Below are positions 13,331 to 26,447 of a stretch of 64,000 nucleotides of DNA, piece by piece. The DNA is taken from the NCBI GenBank assembly GCA_003993805.1, contig RSEF01000004.1, positions 11,382,789 to 11,446,788 on the forward strand. The letters run 5' to 3'. The notes under the pieces are model-generated. The model worked only from the letters and a program-made list of their open reading frames with translations. It was not told the origin of the DNA and did not search any database. Numbering within the stretch: position 1 is the stretch's first letter; each line of letters begins with the position of its first letter. A program made the position numbers and the translations under genes. Source of the stretch: Himantopus leucocephalus (lineage: Eukaryota; Chordata; Aves; Charadriiformes; Recurvirostridae).

Positions 13331-15400
13331 TATAAAACCAACCACAGTGCGAATGTTTTTGAGTAGAAGAACAAAAGTATGAGAAAGGGAAAATCTTCAC
13401 ACGTCTTTAGTGTGGAGAACGTATTTAGTGCTCCCAGAAGCTATTAGATGGGATGATACAGGCAATTTATTGTTTTGTCAATACCTTCTATTTTGATTTA
13501 ATAACTTACAAACCCTATGGTCTATCTGTAGCACAGCCTCAACTTTCTTTACACAACCCCACTTAACTTTCAAACACTTTAACTTTCAGGTCAAATCTCT
13601 GTCATAGTGATAAATGGATCTATTTAAATTTTTATCGCTGAAGAATTCTCTCTGGTGTCTTTTTCACTATCAGATTTCATGCACAAAATAACAGGGCACT
13701 TATTATTTTTTGTTATCCACCACACACCCAAAACAAGAGTCACCACAAAAAGCAGAGACGTCGTGGTGAAACGTCTGTAATTTGTCTGCAATAGTATCAT
13801 TCCTACGGATATTTCATATGGAGAGAGCTAATATATATTCAGGAACAATGTGTAAAAACACAGGGCAGGAAAACCTACTATAGGCTATATACACTAACTG
13901 CAGCCTACCCCTGCGCTAACGAGTAAACAAGTCCAAGTATTTCACCCTCACGAGGCATTACTATGCACGATATAGAGGCCCCGAGCGAAGTTTAATCTTA
14001 TTTTGGTTATCTGACTATTGTTTCATTAAGCAAACTAAGGAAAACTGCTGCAAAGTCAACAAATTTTTAGATGTTATTGTAAATAATCACCTGGTTTTCC
14101 TGCCAATAATCAGGACCAAAAATATAATCCGTATAGCCCTAAGTACGCTATATATGTTTAACCTTTACTTTAAAATGGTATTAATGCTGAACACTGTGGC
14201 TACTGTAAAGATAGTAAAAACAGATACTGTAGGAATATAACAGTGTTTAATGACAAGTTACAAAGAGTTCTACTGAAAGAAAAGCAAGAGCAAAAAAGGT
14301 TAAATAAACAGAAACCACAGTACTTCCCATCTTTCTTACATTAACTTTCCATAACTATAAAGTAAAATTCCTGCTACATATGAGTTGATTTCCCAGATCT
14401 GTGCATTAAATATTTACTTCTAACTATAAAGTTATGAGGCCCAAACAAAAACTAATTTGCATTATTAATGATGCAAGAAATGTGATGCTCAGTCCCTTAA
14501 GATTCATAATAAAGAAGAAAATGTTAGAGATTTACTTTCTTTTTCATTTTAAAAGGCAAGTTAAAATGATAAAACTTAGTTAATTAACAGAGACTCTATT
14601 TATGAATTAGTTGTTTCTGCCAGCAAGAATGTTTTTTTAAAAAAAAAACTGTCTGAAATGAGTCTGAGACTACAAAGAGTCCATTTTCAGCTTGGGAGTC
14701 TCAAGGGAAAAATCAAAGGGTTTCTTTCTTTCAACAGTTTGGGTGAGATAATATTTTAAGATGTTGACAGCTGCCAAACTGCAGAACCAGTGAAGAACTA
14801 CCAAATTGAAATCATTTTTATCTTTTTGAATTTTTCTCAATATCCAGTTCAACTTCCTTTTACAGCTCACAACTGAAATTTCTACTCAGTTAAAAGGTTT
14901 TTCTCCTCCTTCAACACTCGTGTCTACTGCTTTGGGCCAAAAATTAACTCTTTCTCTTCTAAAGTTGACCATAAATAAAACCATCTAGAGAACCGTTATT
15001 AGTACCTATTCGTATTGTTTCTATTATAGTAAGGTATTAATTGCCATCCTTTTCTTCCTTCTTATGTGCTCAGTGTGGAACCAAATTTCAATGGTTAATC
15101 ATCTTAATCATCTCTATCCCACTGAATGTTCTCACTCTGTTTACTTACAAGATATTAGTAAAACACAACTAACCATCTTTGCTCTAATAAACAAAGTAAA
15201 AGCCAATGTTTAAAACTTGTTTTCTACTTTTCTGGCAGAAGCTATTTATTAGATTCAAAACAAGACAGCCTTTAGTAAATAGTAGTAATAATAATAATGC
15301 TTTCAACACAGCTCATACTATTCTTCACATTCCATTTTCTTGCTAAATCCTGTTTCTGCTGCTAAAGCCATCCCTCCTTTTCTAACTCCATCTCTGTTGG
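13331..15400. other. AT-rich non-coding DNA, no gene seen
   Basis: Low GC throughout, with a (TAA)n-like short run near 15280-15297 and an A/T run at about 14632-14648. The part at 14040-14200 has the dense AT look of conserved non-coding DNA, but I cannot test this. Confidence 0.65.
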
Positions 15401-15930
15401 TCCCATGAGCAACCTTGTGGTGGCTTCTCACGTGCTTCAGACATCTGCCCCATGCTTCACCTTCAAGCCTCTTCCCCTGCAGACAATCAGCCCGGGCATT
15501 TCTTTCTTCGTCACATACTCATTAACCAAACCAAAGTCCAACAAGCCCTTTCCTCTCATTGTTCCTGTTCTCAGCCTTGGCAACAGCCCCTGCTTCAGTT
15601 TCTTCCACCCACTTCTACCTTCTTCCCAGCCATCCCTCACGTCCTCCCTCTTGCTGTCACACCTGTGTCTTCAAGAAGACCTCTTTAATCTTCCTCCAAG
15701 CAACCATTTCTTTCTAAACTTGTCCTTTAAGGGTCTGTCTCAGGCATCCTTCTGCCCTGTCTCCCACTTACCCCCTGTGCACACTCCCTTCCTGTACTCT
15801 GGCAGGACCTGTCTCCTTCTGGTTCACTCCCACCAAAACCAGCTCAGGCAACACCAGACTGAACAAAGTCGAGTCATTCTCCAGAAGGGGAAGGGCAGAG
15901 CCCTGCCGGGGGGGAGCCTCCAGTGCTGCT
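15401..15930. other. Pyrimidine-rich, strand-asymmetric segment
   Basis: About 500 bases of plus strand rich in C and T with few G. This asymmetry removes stops and yields a 181-codon plus frame (15405-15950) composed mostly of S, P, L and F. The composition explains the frame and no domain is visible. A decayed 3' end of an L2/CR1-type LINE is an alternative I could not establish. Confidence 0.5.
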
Positions 15931-16083
15931 TCAGCGGATCCAATTTCTGATGCGTTTTGCTGTTACAGCACTGACCGTGAATGAGCATCTTCTGAGCTTG
16001 TGGCTCTCACTGCTCCGATACAGAGGACCTTCTGGATTCCTGTAACAAGGCAGCTCCATGCTCAGCTTTGTGGGATATGATGC

Positions 16084-16111
16084 AAATATTATTTGAAAAA
16101 TATTATTTGAA
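16084..16111. repeat. Short 14-base tandem pair
   Basis: The word 'aaatattatttga' occurs twice, at 16084-16096 and 16098-16110. This is a minor slippage-type repeat. Confidence 0.9.
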
Positions 16112-17324
16112 AACAGTAAGACTGAATTCTGCTGGCACAAACTCCTCAGAATTTGGATTAACTGGTCTTTGGGGCACTTTTTTATTAAAAAAACCTTTCT
16201 GTTTAATTAAAAAATAGTTCAAGAATATTCGTATATTGGCCACTGCGGATATTTACTATCTTTTAAAAATACATTTTCTTATGAATTATCATGAGAGCTT
16301 AATGCTCAGCAAAGACAGTGATGTGAGAGAGAGAGGATAATATCCCCAGCTACGCTCACAGACCTCTTCCGATCAGTGATCCAACGGTGGTGTTCCGGCA
16401 GTAACGGGGCACCAGAACGGAAGAGCAGATGGGCAGTGGGGAAGCAAATCCTGTTGAAATACGATTAAGTGACAGTGAAGATAAGGAAAACCACGAAAAC
16501 TAAAGGGCAGGTAAGGGGATTTTAAGTGCAATATAAAAGGGGATTTGTGGGACATGTAGCTCCTCCTTTAAATGTTGATTAAACCCAGATTGTCTTTTTG
16601 CCTCTCAATTATAGTTACGGATCATTTTGTTTCTGTCTATGCTTTCTACAAACATCAGCGAGAGCTGAAGGTGCTTGGCACTTTTGTATCTACTGCACAT
16701 CTATGTTTTATTCTCGCTCACTAAGTACGTTTACAACTAAAGATGAAAACAGGAGGCATAAAGAGAAGAACGTGCCATAAGGTATCTCCAGCATTCTGAG
16801 AAAAAAAGCTCATGATTTTCTGGAAGTTGGTGGTTAAATTGCAACCGCACTCCAAATCAAGCTTTATCAGTCGCCATTTACGACTAGGCAAGCCTGGCTT
16901 CTGGTCCTGTTGTTCCTTACATGTCATTTGCCAAAGTAGAAAGTCTGCTGTAAGTATTTTGGGATGGAGGAACCTGATTTTATGGGTTTTTTTAAATTCT
17001 TTGTGCCAATGCAACCGGTTACATATTTCAATAAATTACTAATTGTGAGTGAATCCTCATTCTTAGCATGCACAGAAACAGGTTTTACCCTCCCGTTTCT
17101 GTGCCTGCCCACCTCCAGCACACCCAGCCCTGCGATGCCATTTTGCTTTGAAGCTCATTCACAGACCTAGGCAGACTGGAGCAAACAACCCTCCTGCTTC
17201 CCAGTGGGACAACCTGTTCAAGAGGTGGCCTTTCAAAGCATTTCATCTTATAATTTCTATTATTTTCTCTTCTCCTCCAGAGAAGAAGATTTAATTCAAT
17301 CTTTAAATTTAACAGGATCCCTGG

Positions 17325-17385
17325 TGGAGGGGAAAGACAGGGAGGGAGCGAGGGACGGATGAAGAGAGGGAGGAAATACCTCATG
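17325..17385 (+). repeat. Homopurine-rich tract
   Basis: Almost only A and G on the plus strand (gaggga-like units), interrupted by few pyrimidines. Such tracts can form triplex DNA. No function is implied. Confidence 0.7.
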
Positions 17386-18879
17386 TCTCTTTTTGGGCCA
17401 ATCCCATGCATTTTACTGACCTTTTCTGCAATCATAACTCCAAAGGCTTCCTCAAATCCCTCTCCAAGCTCTACCGCTCACTGTACTCTGGCACGAACTC
17501 GGGATGGAGGGGGAGCAGGAAAGGCAGGCGTGTGCAGACAGGGCTATTTGCCCCAGCACTCCAGAAGAGGAGGCCTCCGTACCAACCCTGCAAAACTAAC
17601 GTTACACCGAGATAAATATGTACCATTTTCTGGATATCGAATCTGCATTTTATTTTTTTCTTCGTATGGGAAATCCTGACCCATGCCTGTGGCCGGGATT
17701 GGGCGCGTGTGGTATGTGCTCATCTAGCATCACTTGTGGCCAGTTAGGAAAACCATATAATCCGCCACAGGTTTAAAACATAATTTAGACCTGCCAAGTC
17801 TCATAACTTCCAAGAAGGCAAATTTACCATAAAGAGAATGGTTTCCACTTTCTAGATTATATATTCAGATCCCTGGCACACAGGCTTGCCACCAAAGAAG
17901 TCTTTTAAGCAAGCACATAATCAACGGAAGCCTTCATTTTCACTGCGGTTAGATTTAATGTGATAATGAATATTCCAGTGTCAGCTCTGGGTAAACGGAT
18001 GGGGTTTCACCTCAGATTCCCTCCTTTAAATATCCCAGGCAGGCACACGCTTGCTGAGTGGTAAATAATTCAGCAGCCCCAGCAGAAGGACACCTGCGAT
18101 GTGTTCAGAGTGCAGGGGTACCTGCCTCGCTCACATACTGCCCCGTGTTCCTGCTCTTGTAAACAGCACCAGTAGCACAGCAAAGAGTGTAAAGGCTTTA
18201 TTACCTGTTTGTATTTGCCCGTCGCAACGGAGAGCGCGTGGAAGAAATGCAGAGCTTCAGCAAGCTGCCTGTGGAAAAATTCCCCCCGGGTGCACCACGG
18301 TCACCCACGAAGGTCCCGTTGGGCTCACCAGTGCTCAGCTGGTGCAAGTGGGACACACAAGATCTGGGCAGGGAAGCTTGGCGATGCTGTCCCAGACTAA
18401 TGCCAGAGCCATGAAGAATGCACATTCCCTAATTAACAGCATTTATTTTTATTATAATTTGCAGAACTGCAGATGATATTTCACATTCATTTGAGAGTCC
18501 CTCTGCAGTTTGCAAACATCTACCCGCCCCGTATGAGGTGAATTCCTTCATGCTCATTTTACGGACGTGGAATTGAATTAATATTACTGTGAAAACCTTC
18601 GCTGCCAGATTTCCCTGCCTGCGTCACCATATTTTACCCTCGTTACCTAACCAGGGCTGCCTGGGGGAGCGGCTTTCCAACCAGGATCTGCTATTTCTTT
18701 GGGCTTTTCACCTATTTTGCAGTTATTGGCTGATGGTTTTCCTCTCCTTCTTCTTTTTGCCGGTTTCAGGTTTCCATTCCGACACCAAATGCTTCCCTCT
18801 TTTTCTACCACTGTTAACACTAGGCAGATCAAACAAATACAAAAGTGTTTTCTCAAAAAATAATCATTAAGCATATCGT

Positions 18880-19010
18880 GTAGTTTAGTTCAAGTGACAG
18901 CTGAATATTTGTTTCATTAATAAGTAATTTGCAATTAATTCATGGAGTCATTTCTAAAAGAACATTGTGATGTTTCCATGGTTTTAAAGTGGCAAAACAC
19001 TAGTCATTTT
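18880..19010. promoter_or_regulatory. Candidate conserved enhancer-like segment
   Basis: Packs 'tgacagctg' (TALE-type TGACAG overlapping an E-box CAGCTG), 'cattaataagtaatttgcaa' and 'ttaattcatggagtcatttc' within about 110 bases, free of repeats and coding signs. The motifs are visible; the enhancer role is inference. Confidence 0.22.
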
Positions 19011-20476
19011 TTGACAAAATTTCAGTACAAATTGCTCATATGCATCCACTGGAAAAATCCAAATGAGGAGTGTCCCCGTGATGTGGGAACACAGCTCCCA
19101 TGGCAAGGCACCTACATACAATATGCAAATAACTGCAGTATTTAGGATTTGAATTTCAGGTGCATGGGTGCTCATGCTGCTCCATCCAAATTATTAGTAA
19201 TGAAATTACTAAAGTTGTGGGTTTTTTCCATTTAAGGCTCATAAACAACTCTTCTCCATGCTGGAGGAATAACAAAATCTCCAAGACAAGTCGTTCAATT
19301 GATCTATTTTCAATCAAAAGGCTGGACAAACAAATGATTGTTATCCGGCTATCTGAAACTGAAGAAGATGCTCCAGCTCGCAAAGGCTCCTGAGGCTCTA
19401 AAATCATTGCGGGAGTTATGGGCCACACCTCCACTCGCTGAGCCACCTCTCCTTGGAGGTCCAAGGGGCTCCACCCTCAAGCCTACAAAGGTCACCTTCT
19501 GCCTGGGGTGGATTTGGGCACCATTTGCATTGGCATTTTATTAAGAATTAAATAGCAGTTTACCATCTTTCACAATGTTCTTTCTAACCTTACAAACTGG
19601 TGTGGTTTGGGAATAAATAATACAGGAAAGCGTCTTTAATCCTGGACACCAGCACCACTTCCACTTTAAACCCCAGGACCTGATACCTGGCCAGCAAAGA
19701 CTAAGGACATTTCTAAGCCGCAGAAACAATTACAATCGTTGCCATATCACCTTCTCAATAACCTTCCCCCAAAATTATAGGTTAGAGAGTTGTCTGTAAT
19801 CATTAACTGCCTGAAGGAGAGAGATGCATTACCAAAGCAACAAACCTCTAATCAACAGAGTGGGAGCAGTGCAGAAGAGAAAAATAACTCCTTAACAAGC
19901 AAGTTGCAATACTTTAAAAAAAAAAAAAAATCTGATTTGGCACATATAGTTAGCACCCCACAGCTGCAAAATTAAAATGTTGGAAAAAGTGAACATCATA
20001 AATTTGTGCCTACTTGGGAATGTAATTTGCTAGAATTACACTTTTAGATGGAAGTGCTTACAGGTTTTCATATTCAGCAGCAAGAGGACCAATTATATTA
20101 ACGAACTGACACAGTTCTGAAGTGACACAACAGAGCTGGTAAAGAAAAATTATCAAACATTTGGTTTTCAATTAAAAATGAAGAAAAAATATTTTTTAAA
20201 AAACTGAAAAAACCGCCCAATTTCAAGCTATCCTAATTTTTTAAGTTGTCAGAAAGATCAGGTTAAAATTAATATTTTAAAAATTATTGCAATGCCATAA
20301 CTTATGATGTAAAAATTAATAAAGTTGGATAAGAGCATCTATAAATTATCTGGCAAGAAAATCTGGAAACAACTGGCTGTTTTGTGTCTTCCATCAATAC
20401 ACTGTGCTTTGCTACACAACGATTTCCACGATAAAACGTGACTTTCCCTTGAACGCAATTTGCAACCTATCAGCTC
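19011..20476. other. Non-coding DNA, no gene seen
   Basis: AT-rich, with an A run at 19916-19930. A 102-codon minus frame at 19156-19464 is not recognisable. Confidence 0.65.
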
Positions 20477-20526
20477 GATCCAGTTGCCACTGAAGTAAAT
20501 GAAAAGACTTCAATGAGAGCTGGGTT
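20477..20526. repeat. Decayed palindromic sauropsid repeat (MITE-like)
   Basis: The left arm (20477-20496, 'gatccagttgccactgaagt') and the reverse complement of the right arm (20507-20526) agree at 14 of 20 positions around a 10-base spacer. The arms recall the 'gatcc...tgaagtcaatgg' palindrome common in old reptile and bird repeats. The family name is not assigned. Confidence 0.5.
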
Positions 20527-21808
20527 AGACTCTGTTCACATTCACAGTGGAAAAAAAATCTTAATGATTATTTATGTCAGAAATTCCAGTGTAAAAAGCA
20601 AAACTGGTGCCAATGTGTTGAAGAATTTGAAGAGAAAAATGAGTACAGTGCGTATAAAATATGATTCCACTAAAAAATATAAGATTACTAATTACTCTGA
20701 ATAAGCTTATAGAAATGCTATAGATGTAATTAAGTGGCACAAATATAATTCCAAATCCAATTATAGCAATGGAGCTATGATTATACAGTTGCATTAAGAG
20801 TTAAAATAAAATATGATACGAGATAAATGGGTGTATTAGAAAGGTATTATTAGATTTTCTTGCGTTTATCCACCATCGAGTGCCACCAACCCTTGAAGCT
20901 AGGGATAAATAGAAGATAGAGCAGGAAGACTGAGTTCACTTGTTAAATATAGCCAGTAACAACTGGGGTATTTCTACTAGAAAAGATAAAAGGAGAGGTA
21001 CCAGCTACCAATACACGACTTACACAACAAATCAAAACAGCGAGTCTTATTCACAGTCCTACAGCTCCACCAGAATTAGCAACTTCTGTAAGTACCAGAC
21101 CACAAAAGAAGTAAAACTTGAAAAGGATTTACTGCAGAAAGTTGAAAAATCACAGAGAAAACACAATATACCAATAAAGAGCCAATTATTGCAACCATCA
21201 ATATTCAGCAGTGGACTATCAGAGGAAAAGATATGCAGATTCAATTAGGAAAAAAATACAGTCATGCCTATCATTTGGCAGAAGAGCATTAGTTACACAT
21301 AGGAAAAGGGACACTCGTTTTATTTCTATGTTTAAATAATAATTTGATACCTAACCCATTATTGTCAAGAAATTAACGATTAGATTAGAGGGAACAAATA
21401 CATGCACTGTGTCTCATTGAGTCCCTTTCTGATTTAACACTAGAATAAGTCATCCTTTGCTTCACTCTTTCTTGTCTTTGAAATTCATATTGACTTTATA
21501 TATATACATATAAAAAATGTATTGCATTTGCCAAATTTTGAAACCCAGGGAAATATTCACCAATTGCCAGAAACTTGTAGTTCATGCTTAAAGCACTTAC
21601 AAATTTATCTGTTTTTAAAATTCAAACATAAACCAGGAATGACTTGCATGGGTTTGTTTTTTTTTGTGAGAATTTCTCTCCAGTGGATGGTAAATGCTTC
21701 TCTGGGAGGTTTCCCAGCAATAAACACCTGCAGTCTATCCCCATTTTGCAGTCAGAGGGAGAGGGCTGGTAAGGAGTTCAGTTTATAATGTCACGCAGGC
21801 TGTATCTG
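20527..21808. other. AT-rich non-coding DNA, no gene seen
   Basis: A polar 102-codon plus frame (20940-21248) lacks any domain I know. Its composition (K, S, N, Q, Y) fits translated AT-rich DNA. A short tatatata run is near 21495-21510. Confidence 0.65.
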
Positions 21809-21831
21809 CCCCACCCCCCACCCCCCGCCCC
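21809..21831 (-). other. G-quadruplex motif on the minus strand
   Basis: The plus strand reads C4-A-C6-A-C6-G-C4 without interruption, so the minus strand is four G runs of 4-6 with single-base loops. One-base loops are the most stable G-quadruplex class. The complementary strand could form an i-motif. It lies in otherwise AT-rich DNA. Confidence 0.9.
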
Positions 21832-24023
21832 GGTACATGTTGGGCCAGTAGCATAATACAAAGAGTGAGGGAAAAAGAAGAAAAAGAAAAAAAAACCCCA
21901 AAACTAAAAGTAGTCTTTTATTCTGCTTTTGTTATAATACTATAAAGACAAACAGAAACCTCCACGTGCTCAGCTATGCCTTGGCTGAGCAAACCTCATA
22001 AATGTCTCAATTTCCCATTATGGCCATGATTTCTAGAGGGAGATGAAATCTTTACCTCTCTCTAAATTGATGGGAGTCTCCCTCCTCCCTTCAGATGCCA
22101 GAATACAGAAGTAGAAGACTATCCCTCTGAAGGCTGTATTTTATAATACTCTGATGAGATGCCTTTTGATTTAGGGGTTGCATGAAGGAAGAAAAAAAAA
22201 AAATCCATGTAGTCTGCCAGCTCATCTAACCCAACTTTAATCACTTACTGTGTAGACAGCTATATCTGAGCTAGTCATCTAAAATCCCTTTAAAGTCAAT
22301 GGTGAGAAATAGATGTTTTTAGGATGCAATTAATTGATTGGAAGGGAGAAAGATCTATCATATATGGAAAAGAATTGTGGCCCAGAGGGTTCTGCTTTTC
22401 TCCATTTACTTTACAGGGAGTTCACACGTTTGCATTGTAGTAGTCATCCAAAAGAGGTGAGACGAATATCACCAATCTCTATTAACCAGTCTCTCTTTTT
22501 TTTTTTTAACCAATTCCTCTTTTTATTTTTTTTTAATGTCTTTTAATGTTCCCCTTCCCTTTTGTTTCTCTACCTGGTCTCTCCTGGGACATCAGTTCAA
22601 TTTTTTACATTATAAGCCCATTAACCCCTCGAGGAAATGGGTTCATTCATCTGATGGAAATGAAAACTTCTGGATCATATGTGGCCACTCACCTGGGCCA
22701 GAAGAACTGATCCATCAGGTTCAAAAAACACATTAACAGAGAGTGTCATGCCAATTGTCATTGAAATATTCAGAATTGCACAGATAAGAGAAAACTGCCT
22801 ACCATTTTACTACTCTCCCGAGGACCCATGGGCCCTTCAGCTCCCAGGACTCTAGGTCACGTCCAAAAAGTATCAGAAAGTTATGATGGTTGCATATAGC
22901 TTAAGGAGCTGGGCTGTGATGATTTTCATGAAGACAGAGAAAAATATTCCCCCTCAAGAGGACATGGCATATCTGCTGACTTGAAAATATAGCAAACTTC
23001 ACGGGGAAGAAAAATTAATAATAATAAATTTGTCTTCATCAAGTAAGATCCAATGATGTCAACCTTAAACAAGTTTTGCCAGACCTGAATATTGTGGAGA
23101 CCCCCAACTGCCTTTCTTTTGCCTGATCTACCACCCAACGGATAGCCCTGTGCAATTTTGTTCTGCTTTTACAAGCGGGTGAACCAGCCTATTTCCTCTC
23201 CCCCACCAAAGAGCAACCATTGTACTGAAGATCTTTGAGGAATCTGCAGCACACTCTGACATAAGGGAGTAAGTTTTGTTTCATGTTTTCCTTATGCCGG
23301 GGCATTCATCTTCAAAGTGCCTCGCACGCAACCGGGGAGCCTTAGAAGCATATCAGGGGCAATTCAAAGAGCTTTGCATGGAGCAGGAGGGGGTTCCTGT
23401 TCAAAGCTGCAGCCTTGCATCTGCCAGAGAAGAGCAGATTCAAAACCGAAGAGGTCACTTCACCTACCTGTAGTGAGATCTCATATTCAGAAGACTCCAA
23501 CTAAAAATAAGGGATATTTAGACAGTGTGATAACTAAAACCCTCTAGGCAATGCTCTCTCTCTCTCTCCCTCACACACAGACACATACAGAGCAATGCCT
23601 CCTGTAGAAAAAAAAAAAAACCAAAACTGCAGGAGACATAATGGCCCCCAGAAAACTTACTCACAGATTAGCTCCATCTATAGCATCCTCCTGGTTTGAG
23701 CACAAAAGTTTCCAATGAGCCGGACCACCACAGACCTCTGTTCAAACCTCCCGAAACAAGGAAACTAGAATAAGCAGTTGTTTAACATATGATAGAGCCG
23801 TAAAAACACTGATTCCTTTCAATTACCCTATTTAATGCCATATAGAGAAAATACTCTGGTTCAGAGATTACAACTACGTGTTCTGTGGTTGGACTTGGAA
23901 GCACGCAGATAACAGGAGGGCTGTGCTAGGATGGGCACTGTCTAAACACAGAGTAATACAGAGCTGCTTTCCCCCGAATTTATCATTTACATGGGAAATA
24001 CAGAAAAGTATGGAAGAAAGCAT
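21832..24023. other. Non-coding DNA, no gene seen
   Basis: Contains an A/G-rich run (about 21866-21896), T runs near 22495-22535, and a short (CT)n/(CA)n microsatellite near 23552-23580. The phrase 'aaagtcaatggtgagaaat' at about 22276 hints at another decayed sauropsid repeat. No gene is supported. Confidence 0.65.
23552..23580. repeat. Short (CT)n then (CA)n microsatellite
   Basis: A run of CT dinucleotides passes into cacacaca. It is short and imperfect. Confidence 0.8.
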
Positions 24024-24078
24024 TGTTCCCATTTTATACATGGAGAACTGAGACAGGGAGTGATGCAGGTTCATGTAC
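24024..24078 (+). repeat. MIR/L2-like tail fragment
   Basis: 'cccattttatacatggagaa' followed by 'ctgagacagggag' follows the order of the widespread 'ccattttacagatgaggaaactgaggcacagag' tail of MIR/L2-type retroposons, with several substitutions. Recognised from memory. Confidence 0.5.
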
Positions 24079-24481
24079 AAGTAGATCAACAGATGTTTAA
24101 TGCCACTGATGATGTTAAGGAAATCAGAAGTGGAGTTTTAAAGGAAGCAGAAGTGTAATAGTCTTGCAGATTATCTGTGGCAGCTTTGTATCAGGCACTT
24201 GACTCTTTTTTTTTAAAACAATTTAGATTAAATCTTTGTAATGCCTGCTTTTTGATAAGATGTAAGTAGCCCTGCATCTGCAAGGAAGTCTCATATTTGC
24301 TACTGAGAGAGGGCAGTGGCATCTATGGGATTTAGTCCCACTGCCCCGAGTTAGCAGGGTCTATCCCTGATCCCACTGCCATCACACTTCTGGTGCTAGC
24401 CACCTTCCTCTTCCTTCAGACACTCACTGCTGCAGGTACAAACCCCATCTCTATATACCATTTCTAACAACTGTAATAGTT

Positions 24482-24690
24482 CTTCAGTATCTAATGTCTT
24501 CAAGGACTTATTTTTTCTTTTTTTTAAAATAATAGGTTAAAATGCACAGCATCCTACACTCCAGCTTCTATGCTCCTTTCTCAGGNCTTCAGTATCTAAT
24601 GTCTTCAAGGACTTATTTTTTCTTTTTTTTTAAAATAGTAGGTTAAAATGCACAGCATCCTCCACTCCAGCTTCTATCCTCCTTTCTCAG
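24482..24690. repeat. Direct duplication across an N (assembly false duplication)
   Basis: 24482-24585 and 24587-24690 are direct copies separated by the N at 24586. Differences found by hand are one T in a T run and three substitutions (a/g, a/c, g/c). Both copies abut the N, so an unmerged overlap or two haplotypes is the likely cause. Confidence 0.92.
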
Positions 24691-26447
24691 ACTCCTCTGA
24701 TTTATCATTAAAATCCGTAAAGCTTTTGGGACAGTCTTTGTCTGAATGGCACTTCACATATACAGCTACATTACTACTGGTATCACTTTTTTTTTTTCCA
24801 TTAGAAGTACCTGGCAAACAAAGCCAGGTCTTTTAAATCTTTTAAACTGATTTTTAACATTGCCTCCACTACCACACGCTTCGTTTTGCTGCAGTGCTGA
24901 CTGCGGTATTTCACATTCAGCGTGCTTACTCCAAGTTCGGTTTATCACAGCAGGCCAAGACGGATCATAAACTTTATGTCAGACTCCCCTTCTTATGTAA
25001 CATTTGTGTTATTTCAATTTTTTCCTACTTAACACTGCAAATGTATTATTCCTTTAAAGCATCTGATCAAATATATTGGGATCTGGGAGATAATTCCAAG
25101 ATCTTAATTTAATTGTAGGATTATGCATGTGCTACATATACTCTGTTGTCGTGTATAGCTTAGTTTGCTTTGAGACATCTCTCCAGAAGAGCTAACCATT
25201 TTGAGACCCTTTCATACCAGACGGCTGTTAGAACACACACCATGCTGTACAACCTGCTTTCAGATGGTTTCAAAGCTTGTATTTGCGACGTGTTTCCTTT
25301 TTTCCATATTTTGTGCTCAGTTTTGCTGCTCTTGCAGTGACCTCACCCGGAGCAATGAGGCTGCAAGCCCCCCACAGGTCTTCCCAAGAAGAGCAATTGG
25401 TTTATGCCCCATATGTTTCCCAGGTTGTAAAACAGCGTAAGAGTGAAAATGAAGAGCCTCATACTATTTTTCTTCCTGATGTGTGCAATCAAGGCAGAAA
25501 GCATCCCTTACTTAGAAGGACGCTGTGAATTACCTCAGCGTACCTGGCCCACCAGCAGTAATACAACATTTAGGACTATTTTCCCCTACTCACATCATCG
25601 GTGCGGCGCTGGCTCTTCTGCTGAGCTCCTCCAGCAGGTCTGTAATGCTGCTGGTCTCCATAACGCCTGGTTTGAATGAAAAAACCTGAATGTGAATGAA
25701 ATACAAACCTTTGCCACCAAAATACGTAAAATATTTTGAAAAACTTTACATCACTTTACGTATTGCAGAATTGACCCCATATATCCAGAAAGTCTGAAAC
25801 TGAAAAAGATTTAATGCAGCTAGGAAATAATCACAGGAAAGCATTTTGGCTTATGCCAAGTATGAAGTAAGGCAGACTATTTTCTTCAAAGCAAGCTGAG
25901 GCTACCTTGCGTCACATCCAACTACATCAATTAGACAGAGCTTTAATGGAAAAGGATTTAAAAGTACAAAGGTAAAACAAACAGCGTTACTGCAATGTCC
26001 AGTAGGATGAAACTACTTCCTTACATAGTAGGTACAACTACAGAATTACTAGAAAAAGGGGGGAAGGAGGGATTTCATGTACTTTGACCAGACTCCCTGA
26101 GACAGTGACATAAACCCGGGACAATGCAGCACATACATTCTGGAAATTAGCCCGCACGTCACCCTGCTGAACCTCATTGCCAGCACTCAGATCTGAACTC
26201 TCTATTTCTGTATTTCCTATTTAATTCTAGCCAGAGAAGTACATTATTTCATAAATGCAAAGTTTTAAATAACGTTTCATTTCTTTAAGTCACTTCGAAT
26301 TGTGTCTGTACTGTCCCAGATCATTGCACACTATTTACTTCACTCTACTTCTACCCACATTTTCATTTGCAGGATGTGTGTCATTCAGCTCTATATTCCT
26401 TAAAAGTTTGATATCAAGTTCTTCACATGCCTAATTTGGGCTTAATT
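24691..26447. other. Non-coding DNA, no gene seen
   Basis: AT-rich sequence with scattered short frames under 90 codons. No repeat was recognised with confidence. Confidence 0.65.

Larger units (their letters stand above)
15931..18879. other. Non-coding DNA, no gene seen
   Basis: Holds a two-copy 14-base tandem (16084-16111), a purine-rich run at about 17325-17385, and mixed-composition sequence. Open frames up to 125 codons (18099-18476 plus) overlap antisense frames and show no domain. Confidence 0.65.

Noticed and set aside
15405..15950. 181-codon plus-strand open frame
   Set aside because: Explained by pyrimidine-rich composition; product is mainly S/P/L/F with no domain.
26150..26200. 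Possible CR1 fragment ('ctgctgaacctcattgccag')
   Set aside because: Only a short word resembles CR1; neighbouring bases do not follow the CR1 consensus.
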